Assembly: GCF_963678635.1 (NCBI RefSeq)
Contig: NC_087063.1
Location: 82,631,574 to 82,695,573 of the forward strand
Length of the DNA stretch: 64,000 bases
Direction: 5' to 3'
From: Symsagittifera roscoffensis
Taxonomy: Eukaryota > Xenacoelomorpha > Acoela > Convolutidae
Part shown: positions 1 to 13,300 of the stretch, piece by piece
Position numbering within the stretch: the stretch's first letter is position 1
Layout: each line of letters begins with the position of its first letter
Position numbers and translations under genes: made by a program
Notes under the pieces: generated by a model
Told to the model about the DNA's origin: nothing
The model's database searches: none
What the model saw: the letters and a program-made list of their open reading frames with translations, nothing else

Positions 1-1197
1 TTTTTGGGCTTCTCAAGAAGCAAAGATTTTTGCCTTTTATAGATCGACAAGAACTCACAGTATGAAAACTTTCGGGTCTTTTCTGCCCTAGGGGTTATCA
101 GGAACCTAGAGTTCCTTTTGTTAAAATCCCTTTAAAAAAGTCTTTTATAAGCAAAAGACCCTGAAAAAGCCCTGGTTGAAAAACATCATCACCGTAGAAC
201 GGAGTTAACAAATATTTATCCTTTAGCTGTAAAACAGAATTGTAATTTACCTTGCAGAAAACCGAATGTTTTGGACGGGGCTGTATATATTAGGCGAAAA
301 TAAAAGTGTTTCCATTAGGCGAAAATTTTCATTAAAAAAGTGAGTATTTCATCAGAAATCCCCTATTAATTCTCTAGGCGACATTGACAAGAAGCGGTTT
401 TAAACTGCAAAGCCACTTGTAGGTTCAAAGTCGTCGGTGGGCGCGCGTCCCCTCTTGGCGGTGATAACCGGCTTTTTTTTTTTAAAGATTCCTACCCTCT
501 GTTGGCAAGCTCGCAACACGGTGGCGCAACTGCAGCGGTCACTATTTTACGGTTGATTTGCTGTTTGAACAAAATTACGTGTATATAGTATGTAGCAATT
601 GAATGGCGTAATTAAGCACATACGGTTTTTGCTAAAGTGTACACTTTTTTAATCAAAATTTTTGCCTAATGTTAACATTTTTATTTTCGCCTAATATAGT
701 TTTTGCCTGATATAGCCGACCCCGATTTGGACGAACCGAAAAAGACTGGGATAAATAAGAGTTTTTTCCTAACAACAAGATACAATATTAACAATAACAT
801 CAAGATAATAGTAACACTATCATACGTGTCAAAATGGATCTTTTTGATTTCGAGATTATATCACAAGACTTAAATCTAATTTGTTGAGCTTTCTCGGACA
901 AATGCTAATTTAATGTTCTTTCAAATTTGGGACAAATAATCAGGGCTCGTAGAGCTAGGCTACTGTTTAACCAATTTTCGACTGCTTCATAAAAATTATT
1001 CTGCTTTTTTCTGCAATAAAAAATTCTACACTTATTTCTGCTACATGCATTAACTTCTGCTCTCTCTACTGCACTATACAAATTTCTGCCCTAAACGTCA
1101 TTTTATACTAATTCTGCTTAACTCTGCTGCTGCCTGAATTAGATGAGGACTGATAATTTCAGAAAGTACTCTTTTCTTTCTTCCTAATCATCCTTAC
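1..1197. other. Intron 31 of the giant gene
   Basis: No further Ig exon recognised. It contains one terminal-inverted-repeat element (277-725) and otherwise AT-rich sequence. Confidence 0.5.
277..725. mobile_element. TIR element, non-autonomous
   Basis: The left arm (GGGGCTGTATATATTAGGCG) and the right arm are inverted copies over about 70 bases, each with two TTAGGC(G/A)AAA blocks. The element is flanked by the direct repeat TTTGGAC (270-276 and 726-732). No open frame. Confidence 0.6.
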
Positions 1198-1364
1198 CTG
1201 TATGTGTTTTTCATCTGGCGAGACTTCCTTGTCGTCCTTGAGGAGTCTGAGATTGCAGCCGGAAGAAGCATTGCCTATCTTACACTCCAGAACAGCCTCA
1301 GGATCCCCCACTCTGGCTTTCACACTGTTCAGAGGCTGGATTAGAACTGGCTTCTTCTCTCGTG
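1198..1364 (-). CDS. Giant gene exon 31: start of Ig8
   Basis: Phase 1 in, phase 0 out (donor GTAAGG). REKKPVLIQPLNSVKARVGD then AVLECKIGNASS: the A-C strands of an eighth Ig. The continuation must lie left of base 1; I saw no further exon in 1-1197. Confidence 0.85.
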
Positions 1365-4300
1365 CTGGAAAAAAAAACTACCTTTTTGTACTTTCAAATG
1401 AGCAATAAAAATTTTTTTCAGATGTATCAGATAGACAAAGAATTAAATTTAAAATTGCAAACTAAGATTCCATGAATTTCTTCAAAAGTCGGAACAACTA
1501 GTGAAAATGTGATATAGAATTTTAAATTGTTGAACTGCTGAGCTGTATGAACCAGTTTTATATAGTTATACCAACAATGCACTTTTAATATATCAGAATG
1601 AAATAGTTTTAATATTTAGGACGTGCCAGGTCACCTTGAAATATAATAAATGATCGTACCATGGACTAGAAGGGGCGCGGTTGAGCTCACAGTTCCCGCA
1701 GAATTAGTCGCAGTTGCTGTAAGAGGTCCTGTATCATCAATTTCCAATTTGTGCAACTTCAACAAATGTTTATCGTCGTTTCTTCTAATTTGCTGGTCCG
1801 GTGCTTCCGTCAATTTCTCTCCATTGAGGAACCAAGAAACAGTCGGAGTCGGGACTCCTTTCACGACACATTCAAAAGTAACCGACTCGCCTTCTTTCGC
1901 AACGACTTCGTGTAATCCGACAACAAACTCAGGCGCCTCGGGTTCAGCCTGTTTTTCCTTCACATACAGGGTTCCAGTGACGGATACTTCTCCGAACTTG
2001 TTTTTCACGAAGAGTGTGTAAAGTCCGGAGTCTTGTGTTATACAGCTCTTGATTTGAAGCGTGTACGTGTTTCCATTGTTGATCAGTTTAAGGTCAGGTC
2101 CTGGTTTCAACCTGGTTTTGCGGTCTTTGTACCAGGCAACCTAATCAAAAGTTGATTTTTGTGCTTTTTCAAATTCTAGCGTTGTCTTAGCGTTCAAAAA
2201 TTACTGCAAAGCAAATGTTGCTATTCCTAGTTAGTGAGGTTTATTTCAGAAAACAAGTTAACGCCAAACGTTGTGAATCCATCAACAGAAATCACAATAT
2301 ACTTCAGTAAAAAATCACTATTAAGTATCAATTAATTGAAATTTATCTTAATTGATGTAATATATCTTAAAACTAAAAATATCATTAAGGCAGCATTTCA
2401 TTTTAAAAACAAGACTATTGGTGGGCATATGTTAACTCAATTTACGATCAAACAGAGGTCGCTGGATGAGCCATGTTTGTATGGACTCCTAAATCTACAA
2501 GATTTTTGGTGATTGCCGCTGTTCTGAAATAGAGAAGGGATAAAAACTAACCTCCCCCACAGGTTTGGCCGTGACCTCGCATTCAATCGTTACTTGATCC
2601 CCCTCCTGGGCGTACAGCTGGGTCTCCATGTGCTTCTCGATTTTGGGCGCATGGGGTTTCAAATGCAACGGTAGTTCCTCCACGTCCAAGTGGGCAGAAC
2701 AGCCCTGCTCCCCCTCGGAGTTGGAGGCCACTGCCTTGTAGGTCCCCCTGTCCGCGTACTGGGTCTCTTTTAGTTGCAGAGTGTGTTTGTTGCCCGATGT
2801 CGTTATCTGTCGAAATCAAAGCGAAGTTGAAAATGAAGTTAAGCTATTCATTTTCCTAGTATTTTTCTAGTCATTTTGAAATTACAGCTATAGACTTTCA
2901 ATGAATATGTAAAAAAACATAGACTGTGTTTTGCTGTAAAAAAATAGTTCAGAGAAAATAAGAGAAATTTTTGCGTTATTGTTTGCTGTAAATATATACT
3001 GGAAATATAAATTCTTTCTTCTTTAATGATCTGCAAAAATAGACACAAATTAGAAAAACACAGTGCAGACTGACCTTGGTATCTTTGTCTGGCTCTATCT
3101 TCTCTCCGTTGTGCAGCCATTGCACAGTTGGTTTGGGGTCTCCTGACACTGTACAGTTGAAAGAGCAGGAGTCCAGCTCCTTACAACTCACGTCTTTGAT
3201 GGGCACTTCGAAGAACGGTTTCGTCTTCCCTGAAACCAGCTCAGAGTTAAGCTAAATGGTTAATTATAATGGCGGAATTAGAGGGAGGGGAGGGGGATTT
3301 ATAAGCTCCCTTTCTCATAAACTTGACCTTTCAACGAGTCCCCCTTTTGGTTCTATTTTACTACATCCAATTTTTGATGCTGTTTTAAGATATTACAATT
3401 TAACTTAAATCAATATATCATGATCTGAAACCCAATTATTCTCATGATTACTAATTGAATACTTGAATTTAAAAAATTGAATGGACAAGCTATCAAAATG
3501 GCGACAAAATCATAGATTAACCTCAAATGTTTCCTTTTTTATGAGCTTCAAATGAAAGGTTCAAAATGACTTAAATTATAGTGCTAAAAACAGGTTTTCA
3601 TATGTACATTTTTTTGTTTGAAGAAGTTTTCAGCCCTATAATTTCAAGAGAAGTTTGACTTTTGAGCTATTTTCTGTCCAATTCGAATTTTTATATACAC
3701 GGCTTCATTATTTCAAAGTAACTTTGATTGAATAAAGAGAAAAAAATAGCTTGAACGCTATAATTAGATTAAAAATGCATGATCTTTAACCGCAGAAGTT
3801 AGAACTAACTTAGAACTTTGATGGAGAATGAACATGTAGACTCCCCCATTTTATTAGTCGCCTTACAAATCACCCGCCCGTCGTCTTCAGGAATGACTTC
3901 TTTAATCAACAGAGTCGCAGTGCCATTTTTGAAACTCAGTTTGAAATCTTCGCCCTCTGTGATCTCTTCTCCTTCTTTGTTCACCCATTTGACCTCTGGC
4001 ATGGGTGTTCCAGTGACCTTGCAGTTGAACTCTACTGATTTGCCCTCTTGAACTTCTTTGTCTTGTGGTTTCTTAACGAACTTAGGCGGCTCCCCGACAA
4101 CTGCAAAAACAATTAGATACCAGCTGAGTTTTCGAAAACAAACTCTGAGAAAAATCTGATTTTCACGACAGTTTATGGCAAAATTGATTTTGTTACAGAT
4201 TCAGCTCAAAAATGATAAAATAAAATAAGGAAATGAACTAAGGATAATCATCAAGCATGATTTGTTAAAAAGCTTGACTGAATTTACCTGCTATTTTTCG

Positions 4301-7300
4301 ATATCTCCAATTATCTAAAGCTCAAAGTTACAACTAACTTTAACTCCATAGCTCAAAATTGAAATATATAATGAATCTAGTCTGTTATCAATTTGTCTAA
4401 GAAATACGCTGTTCCAGGGGTGCGTTCCCACTTTGCGGAGGCGGATCACATTCGGCACCATCCTTAAGGTACAGACCGTGGCGGATATAAGGGGGGGGGG
4501 GGGACGCCCCTCCCTCAGGGCTTCGACCCCCTCACCAACCAAAGGGTCCCCCTTTGATATTATTTTATGACATCCATTTTAGGACGATCAACTCTTTCTT
4601 AAATTTTTCTACATAATCATTTTCAAGGTGAGCGCGGGCCAAAAAAATACGCAATTTTTGCTCATAATTTTGTTTTTCAAAAAGTGCCCAAAAACGGGCT
4701 GCGTCAAAATAGGGTCTTAATAGTGCTCAGGGAGTGCTCGGAAAATCAAGTTGGTCGACCAAAAAAAGCGCCCCCTCGAGAAAATCTTAGATCCACCCCT
4801 GGGTACAGAATTGAGCATCGAACCCACTCACCTCGTGTTAAGCGCACTGCGCCTTACCCTCTCGACCACGGCGGCCCTACTAAAAACATTTGCATACCTG
4901 TGACACTGAGCACCGCCTCCGACTGGGCTGTGCCATGTTCATTCGTAGCCACCACAGTGTATTTCCCTTCATCATCCGGGAAGATCTCGTCCAACACCAG
5001 AGCACACATCTCCCCCACGTGCTGGATGTCACAGTCGAATTTAGCCATGTCCTGGAGAACAAGCAGAGGAAATTAAGGATGTTTTTACCCTCCCCCCTCC
5101 CCCCCCCCCCCACCTCACCTGCTGTTTTTCAGTTTAACCTTTTTTCACCCTACCTAATTGCCATGAAATGTGTCAAGTGAGGTGATCTTTTTCTACAAAT
5201 TTAATCGTTTTAAACAGCATGTACACCATAGCGGTTGGTTACACAAAAAAAAACATATTTTTTCGCTGAATGAAAAATATTTTAAGGTGCTTTGAAATTA
5301 TATTGGTGACGGGGAAAACAGAATGGCCGATAAATAAAATAAAAATTGAACAAATTTAGATTTAAAAAATGCAAAAATAGTGATCAAACGGCACTGAATT
5401 CCACAAAAAGCGTTTCAAATGTTTTGCAAGCAGCTGTTGCTGAAATCTAATATCGAGGTAAGCGAACAAAAATTTTATCTGAAAATTTTCGCAAGGGACA
5501 ATTCTGAAACAAAAAAAATTTTGCAACCACATAAGGACTCATTTCATGCTTTTAGATTCAGAACTTAAATTCAATATAAAATTAAGATATTCTAGCTACT
5601 CAATCAAACATTTCACTCAGATTTGATACGGTAGTTTTAAAGCTTTCTCTTGTTTGAAGGCCATAAATTTTTTCTTATAAAAAAATTGGGCGTAGCAAAT
5701 TATAGAGGTATGCTTTCAATAAATTTAGTGTCGATTAAACCTATGATATCAGATTTAACAGGATATTTATCGCAAAAAGTTCAAAAACCGGTCAACAAAT
5801 CAGATAGTTGACATTTCTGAGAATCATGTTTAGAAAAAATTTGACTAAGCCGCGTATGCAGAAGAGATTCATATAACCTGTAACTTCGATTTAAACCAAT
5901 AATCTAGGTTTGGCAAGGTAATTCTTGAGAAGTTTCGAAAAATTATAAAAAAAATCAAGACATCACTGTTCCGAGGGCCATATTTCATGTGTCAAAGAAG
6001 TTTGGGCGTAGCCGCTTATAGAGGGCAGCTTTTCAAATCCTCACTAATCATTAAAACATTTTAAAAATCTCAGATTTGTTAGATTATTTTTTGAGAAAAC
6101 GAAAAACGATATCAAAAATATGGGTCAAATATTCCGCCCACAGACTTTTTCGAAGGCTGTAGACAAAAAGGTAATGCCAAAAGACAACAGGGGAGTATCC
6201 AGGGACACAAATGTGTAAGTGTTCTATCTATGGATACTTTTTTGAAATTCGGTGCAAGGGTTTTTGAGAAAAAAAACTAATTTTTTTTGTAAAAAGTGGT
6301 AAAATATTACAAAAGATTCAAGTCCCCTCTGAAACTACCCTGCAGTAACTAATACCCACCCAGTTGTTAAATTTGAATCTTCTTGAAATTGAGCATGTCA
6401 GTTGATTGAGCAAGTGTTTGTAAAACTAGTTGTTAACCCGGAAAAAAGTCTACATTCCGATTTGATAACGCTTGCTAATTGCAAGCTTTTAAATATTTTT
6501 CATCTTCAAAAAAGCTGGGCTATAGTCACCAATTTTTTTCCGAGCAATGCAACTTCTGCAGAAAGTCACGATTGCACTCTCTATTAAGCTATTGAAAACC
6601 AGTGGCTCTAAAAATATCTATCGGAACTAAAATAAATTTAAGTTTCTAAGTTGGACGAAACAAGCCCACAAATTTTGTCCGCTTTTTCCGAAAAAGACTG
6701 CACATAAGAACATCTCATACCTTTATCAACTTGACCGCTTCAGATGAGTTATAATTCATAAATTCTCCCTCATTTCAATAATTCTTGTTCTACTTTCCAA
6801 GAAGCGCAGGAATATTTTCCAGAAAAACTTAAAATTTAACCAACTGATGGAAATTCTAACAATAATAACGATATTGCACCCTGAGCTAATAAATAAAAAT
6901 TATTTCCCTATAGAATAGTTTTCGTATATTTGGAGATTTTGAAAAATGCCAACTTTGAATAGTTAAAGCGCGCAAACGTTCCAGTTTGCCTATTGATGGG
7001 TAGCAAAGGCAGCGAATTTATCCGGCGAACTGATCATACCAAATTGAAGAGAGGAACGCTTATTCGTCTAATGTTGCGTTAATAAACTTCAAACATATTA
7101 CTTTGTACTTGAAATAGCATGCAAGGCGAAAATAATATAAAATTTGAGACTAAAAGCTTTATTATATTTATTTAACAAAATTACTTCAAATACGTTATAA
7201 AAAAAATGAAAAAAGCAAAAAACTGGCCTGATAAAAGCAAACTTTTGTGTTAAACCATTCACATTTTGCTATTTGATTCAAAAGGTATTACTGCTTTAAT

Positions 7301-10300
7301 AAAATTGATAATATCGAAAAAAAATTATCTACCACATGCTCTAGACAGCTCAGCAAATACGAATGCAAAATTAACAGGAAATTAATTAGTTTTTCAAGAT
7401 ATTGGCAAATTGATGCGGTTGTATCAATCTAAGATAAAAGATTTCAACAAAAAAATAGAAGAAAAAATTTTGTTTTTGTCGAAAAATGTTTTTTCTTCCT
7501 TGTCAGACAGTCCAATACAAGATTTTAAAAGAATACGAAATGTGCACAAGCACACGCGGAAAAAACTCGTATTTCCTGAAACTTGAATATTCCTTGCAAA
7601 AACAATCACAAAAATGCAAATTGACTCAACAGAAATGAAAATAACCAACAAAAATTTAGAAAAGTAGAAAAGTGTAGAAGAACAAGGAAATCGAAAAAAA
7701 AATAGTTTGAAAACTTTTGAACATTTTTCAACTTTCGGAGAAAAAATATATTAGCTTAACGCTCTTTGCATTTGAAGTGCAAGTTATAATCAAAAATTGA
7801 TACCTTTTCAATGAAATTAACAGAATTTAAGAAAACTGGATGAATGAATAAATTTTCTATTTCGCTGGAAAATTTAAAACTCGAAACCAACATTGGAAAC
7901 TAGAAATCGATCACATTTTTTTGCACCATTTCCGCTTTCGTAATCGGAGAGTGCAGTTTACCTTACGTTTAACAATTGTTGAATGGAACTCAAAAAGTGT
8001 ATTTATACGTAAGTGCATCAATATGTATGAATGGCCTTTTATAATTATTAGAGCATTTTAAGACTTTTTATCATTCAAAAATGAAACAAACCTTTTTTCC
8101 TCGGAACCATTTGACAACTGGAGTCGGTTTTCCCTCAACTTCGACCTCCCATCTAAACGGCTTTCCGTCTTCGACTTCCGCGTCAGCTAGAGGGGTCAGG
8201 AATTTCGGGGGTTTGGCGTTCCCGGCAACAGTCACTTTACACGTCTTGGTCACTTCTCCGAGATCATTCGTGGCGCAGACACTATAGTCCCCGGCGTCCC
8301 CGCGAACACAGTCGTTAATCACGAGCTGATAACTTCCGTCTTCGGGTGTGGATCGAATTTTAAATTTATTGTCGGGAGTGATTTCTCGGCCGTTACGATA
8401 CCACACGACTTCAGGAGGCGGGGTTCCCGAAATGACGGCGTCGATTCTGATCTTGGAGCCTTCTTCGGCTGTGGGGAGCAACTCCGGTACCTTATAGATG
8501 GTCGGCGGCACGCCCTGTGGACCTATGACGACCATTGATTATAACAAGACATATTCAAGAGATTTTAGTGATATGTATTCCGACTAACTCAGTTTTGATT
8601 TACTTCAAAAAGGACTATTTTCCTTTAATTTACGATTGAAATTTTTTTTATAAGTATATCATTAGTTTTCAAGTTTATTATTTTTTGATTTCTACCTGAA
8701 ATTAAAAATGAATAATCAAACTGTCTACAATTGTCATGTCAGATTTTGAAGTTCGATATACGGACTCAAAATTTCGAAAACGAATTTAAATAACTTTCTA
8801 AATTTTAAAAACTTTCAAAAATTAATAAGCGTAGGATTCGTTAGCTTTGAAAAGATTTCTGATAGTCAAATTCAAATTCAATCGCCCATATGTTGAGAGT
8901 ACCTTGTACGTGTAAATAGGCCGACGAGTTCGTTTTGCCGAAGTCGTTTTCAGCCACAACTGTGATGGTTCCAGTGTCGTCTAAAGCGCTCTTCGGCATT
9001 TCGAGCTTGTGTTGATTGCCATTTGATGAAATTCGATTGGCTGGCGAGTCAATGAGTCTCTTGCCGTCCTTCTGCCACGAGACTCTAATTGGCGCACTTC
9101 CAATCACAAGACATTTGAAGACTGAAAGAGCACTATTTTTAACAGTAAAGAAAGTGATAAAGATTTGCATGCAAATTTTTTATAAATTTTCTTCAAAAAG
9201 AACAAAATTATGTTAATATATGTTTTCATGTAAATCGTCAAAAAAATCATAAAATAGAACAAAAACATGTTGAATTAATCAAAGTTAATGAAAAACGTAT
9301 TCACACAAAAAATAAATTGAATACTAAGCAAAAAGAAGCATTGATGCAACTGTGATGGTGATTATAACAATTTCGTTTATGATTTCGTTTGATATACTTT
9401 TGCGTAATGAAACGAAATTATTAAAGCGAGCCCGGAAAGTTAAAGAGGAGCTTTTTCGAAAAAGTTTAAAGCGGATAAATCAAAATAAAGGAGAAAGGGT
9501 ACGTGGAATATGATCTGATTTAGCTTTGCCATGAGTTGTTTTTGTTGCCAGGCAAAAACTTACCTGCGTAGTTGTTTGACCGAACTAGTATCAAGCAATG
9601 ATTGAACATTAAAACAGTCAGTAGTTTTTCTAGTTTTACCCAGGACTAATATAAGCACAGATGAAGAACGCAGCCTAACACCACTGGCTATACAAAACTT
9701 GCCGACAGAAAAATTCAAAAAGAAAATCGAAAAAATACCGAAGAAATTGTCAAATTTTTTGTAAGTTTGCCATGATTAGAATAATTCATTGTGAGGAAAA
9801 TACCCAATTGAGACGATTGCCAATGTGTAATTACTATCAAAACTTTCATAGTGGTAACTAAGCTGACAAAAATTGAGCAGGCAATATGGTTCAAACGAAA
9901 CTTTTTTCGCCAAAAAAAACAACTTTTGATTATAAAACACTTTGAAAGTCAAACGTATAAAAATCCCAAACACATTCATAAAAAAACGTTGCCATCAAGC
10001 TTTACAATATAAGGCAACTAAACCGATAATGATAAGCTGAAAACTTTTGTACCGAATAAGCAAAAAATGAGAAAAAATTAAAAATCCGAAACATACCAAA
10101 AAAGAGTTGTTAATTTTACAACCAACATTACAAAAACAAATTTCGAATAGAAAGTGTTCAAAGTTTGAAACATGCTCAAAATATGCCGAGAAACAGAGCT
10201 CCCGGTCAAATGATTCGAAGTGATTTTGTTAACCAGGAAAAATCTATATTTCGATTTGATAAATCTTGATAATCGTAGTTGAAACAAAAATTGATCTCTT

Positions 10301-13300
10301 TCACTAATCCCTTAGATATTTACATGACATCGCGAAAAAATTATCCACCTGTTCAAAAAAACTTTCGCCTTTCACCATGAGATCCCAATAATATGACTCA
10401 AACAAAGTTTTCTAAACAAAACAACTGCTTGTCCCCAGATTACCTGCAGATTTTCCCTTGGGCAAAGTGACATCCTCCAACCCACTGATGATTCTGGGCG
10501 GAGTCTTCGGAGGTACAGTGGGCAGACTACTCATCAGCCCCCCATCCGCAGCACTCTGCACGACCCCCTGCTGCACCACTTTCTCAATCTCCTCCTTGAA
10601 GGTGTAGTGCTCCAGTTTGATCCTCAGTTCGCTTCTGACAGTGAGTAAAGAGTCTTGCAGTTCGTTCTTTCGCGTGATCAGATTGTCCAGGTACTTCGGA
10701 GGAGGGTCTGAGAATTACACGTTGCTATTATAACTAGCCAGAAGTTTAGTCCGAATTTAAATAAACTTTTAACCTCCCTACCGTTGATTTTGAGCATGCA
10801 ACATTTCAAATACTAAGAATCGGTTCAAAATTTAATCGAAGATGTCTGTTGAAATCGTCAACTCTATGGTATTAAATAGAGTTATCATTATTAAATTATC
10901 ATAAAATTGTGAGTTAGTGTTGACAAATATGAGGAAAACCCTGAAAATGTATAATTAAATTTCACATTTATCTCACAAACTTTAAATTGTATTAGCAACT
11001 TTTTCAGACAGATCATAACTTTGATTACAAAAAAAATTCATAAAAAACCCTTCCAGTTGCAAAATGATTTTTTTTTCAATAAAGCTCAGCAAAAACAGCT
11101 TTGGACATTCGTAGAACGAAACAAAAAGTACTGACTGAATAAAATCTTCGCCAGCTCGTAGACCCGGTCCAACTTAACCACGAAGTGCTTATCCACTCTA
11201 CTCTCACAATTGTCCAAGTCACGTGACAATTTGTTCACTTTATCCAGAGTTGAAGCTCCTGGAGTCTTTTTGGAGATCTGAATCACGTTTTCTCTGCACT
11301 CCACACTTATGGATTCGATTTCGTCCAGAAGAATGTGGTACTCGCGAGCCAGTTCCAGAAGCGACTTGTGCTTTTTGATTAATTTCTGAAGTTCATCCCA
11401 CTTAAGTTCACACCTCTGTCCGCTTGAATTGTCTCCAGGGCTGCTTGAAGCGTGCATCGATTCCAAGAACGGTTCTATATCTTTTCTCTCAAAATTCTGT
11501 ACAAAAAAGAAATAGATCGTAAAAGAAAAGAGACTCAAAAGATCCGTACATACATGAATTGTAAGCACCGTTTAAACAAAAGCGAAGCGGAGCTTTGCAA
11601 CAATAGCAATACAAAAATTTATACCAGAGTTCAGTGTAAGAAATTGCAAATTATTTCGATTTTTTTCGGATGTGAAAACTGCTAATAATTGCGAAAATCA
11701 ATAGTAGATGCGATCGAGCCATTTTCAAATTCACTGATGATTCATAGATTCATCCCTCTCATTGTGAACTTTTCGACTGAGACCAACGTGGGATTCGAAC
11801 CCGAGAACTTCCGTTCGAAGCCGTGACCCTTACCCACTCGGCCAAAGCCCACTGTTAATGAAAAAAGATACTCACATTGAGGTCTTGTAGCCACAACTCG
11901 AAGTTCTTGATGATCTGCAGTAGAGTGTCCGTTCCATCCCCATACACTCCCTCCATGTCTCCTAATTCATTCCTGAACTGGTCTATGCACTGCAGGATCT
12001 ACACAACAACAAAAAATACAACTAATTTAGATAATAACTACTCATCGCTACTGAGAAAAAACTGAAAAAGATCGACATACGAATAGATTGCCTAAAGCTG
12101 GCATAACTTATTGTTCCGACCATTGAAAATGGGGAGGAACTTTGCATTCGGCTGTATTTTAGTCTTATTTCAAGCGAATTAAACGAGCGAGCAGGATTAC
12201 ATCAGCTTAATTATGCCTAATTTAAGGCCTAAAAACTTAATTTTAAGCATTATTAACAAATCACTCATTTTCTAATATGGCAGTTGTTTTGGGATAAAAA
12301 CTGAAAATGCGATGAACTAAATTTTTCGGAGTTTTCTTAAAGAATACTATTGCATCACTAACGTAAATGGCTCTGTTAGCAAGAGTCGCATTGCTAGCTC
12401 TGGACTGGAGCTCCTCGGAGATCTGGTCACACCACTGGAGCCAGTGTTGATGGTCTAGTTCCAGGTCAGCCAGAATCGCCTTCGTCTCCTTCTTCGCCGG
12501 CTGGGCCAACTGGCGACACAAAAGTAAAAGGATTATTAAGAATAACAACAAAAAGGTAGTTCAGGGAATACACAGATCATTAAGATAAAAACTGAGCGAA
12601 CTTTTGAGTTGAAATCTAAATTCTGAACAAAGAAGTTTTTTACAGCCACCCGCGAAATAAATTATTTATCTCAAAAATAAAGTATTTAACTGAAAACTGG
12701 ACTTCCTACAAAAACCTTGGTTTGTGAAATGAGTTTGATGTCTCGCGGATCTTAAATTCAACCTGAACTCCATTGATTCAGGTAGAATTACCGAATAAAA
12801 ATCATAAATTGATACTTATAACTGTTTTAGTCAGCACAAATTGTATGCATCAGAAAATAACAACTTCACTGAAACAACAGAAAATCATCAATCCACAAAA
12901 ACTTGACGCTGAAAAGAAGAAGCGTTTGCAGAAATTAGCAGCCGTTCAAATCAGCCAAACTCAATCAAGAAGAAAAAGCGTGTTAGTTGCATATCAAGCG
13001 TATCGTGGAGATATAAGCTCGTTTAACAACACTTACCTTGCCCTTAAATAGATAAATTAATGACAACAATTAAAACTATGCTCGACTCAGTATTAATCCT
13101 ACAAAAATCTGAGATAAAAGTTTGTATTGGATCATGCAGGGATGGATCTAAGATTTTCTCGAGGGGACCGTCACAAAAACTGATATCTCAACATAGTACA
13201 AAGGGGATGCTTTGGGTCAGCAGGGGGTCGAATTCCTGAGAGGGGAACATCCGCCCCCCTCTAAATCCGTCCCTGGGATCATGATTAGTTTACTAAAAAC

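Noticed and set aside
1650-2021. Plus-strand frame opposite exon 30
   Set aside because: It is the antisense shadow of an exon with clear Ig sequence; its own translation has no family likeness.
11788-11851. Functional tRNA gene
   Set aside because: A and B boxes are good, but the acceptor and anticodon stems do not pair well by eye and it lies among similar decayed copies. A covariance-model scan would decide.
12773-13051. 92-codon plus-strand frame
   Set aside because: Lies in intron 19 opposite the giant gene, Lys/Gln-rich with no family match and no splice context. It could be a repeat relic.
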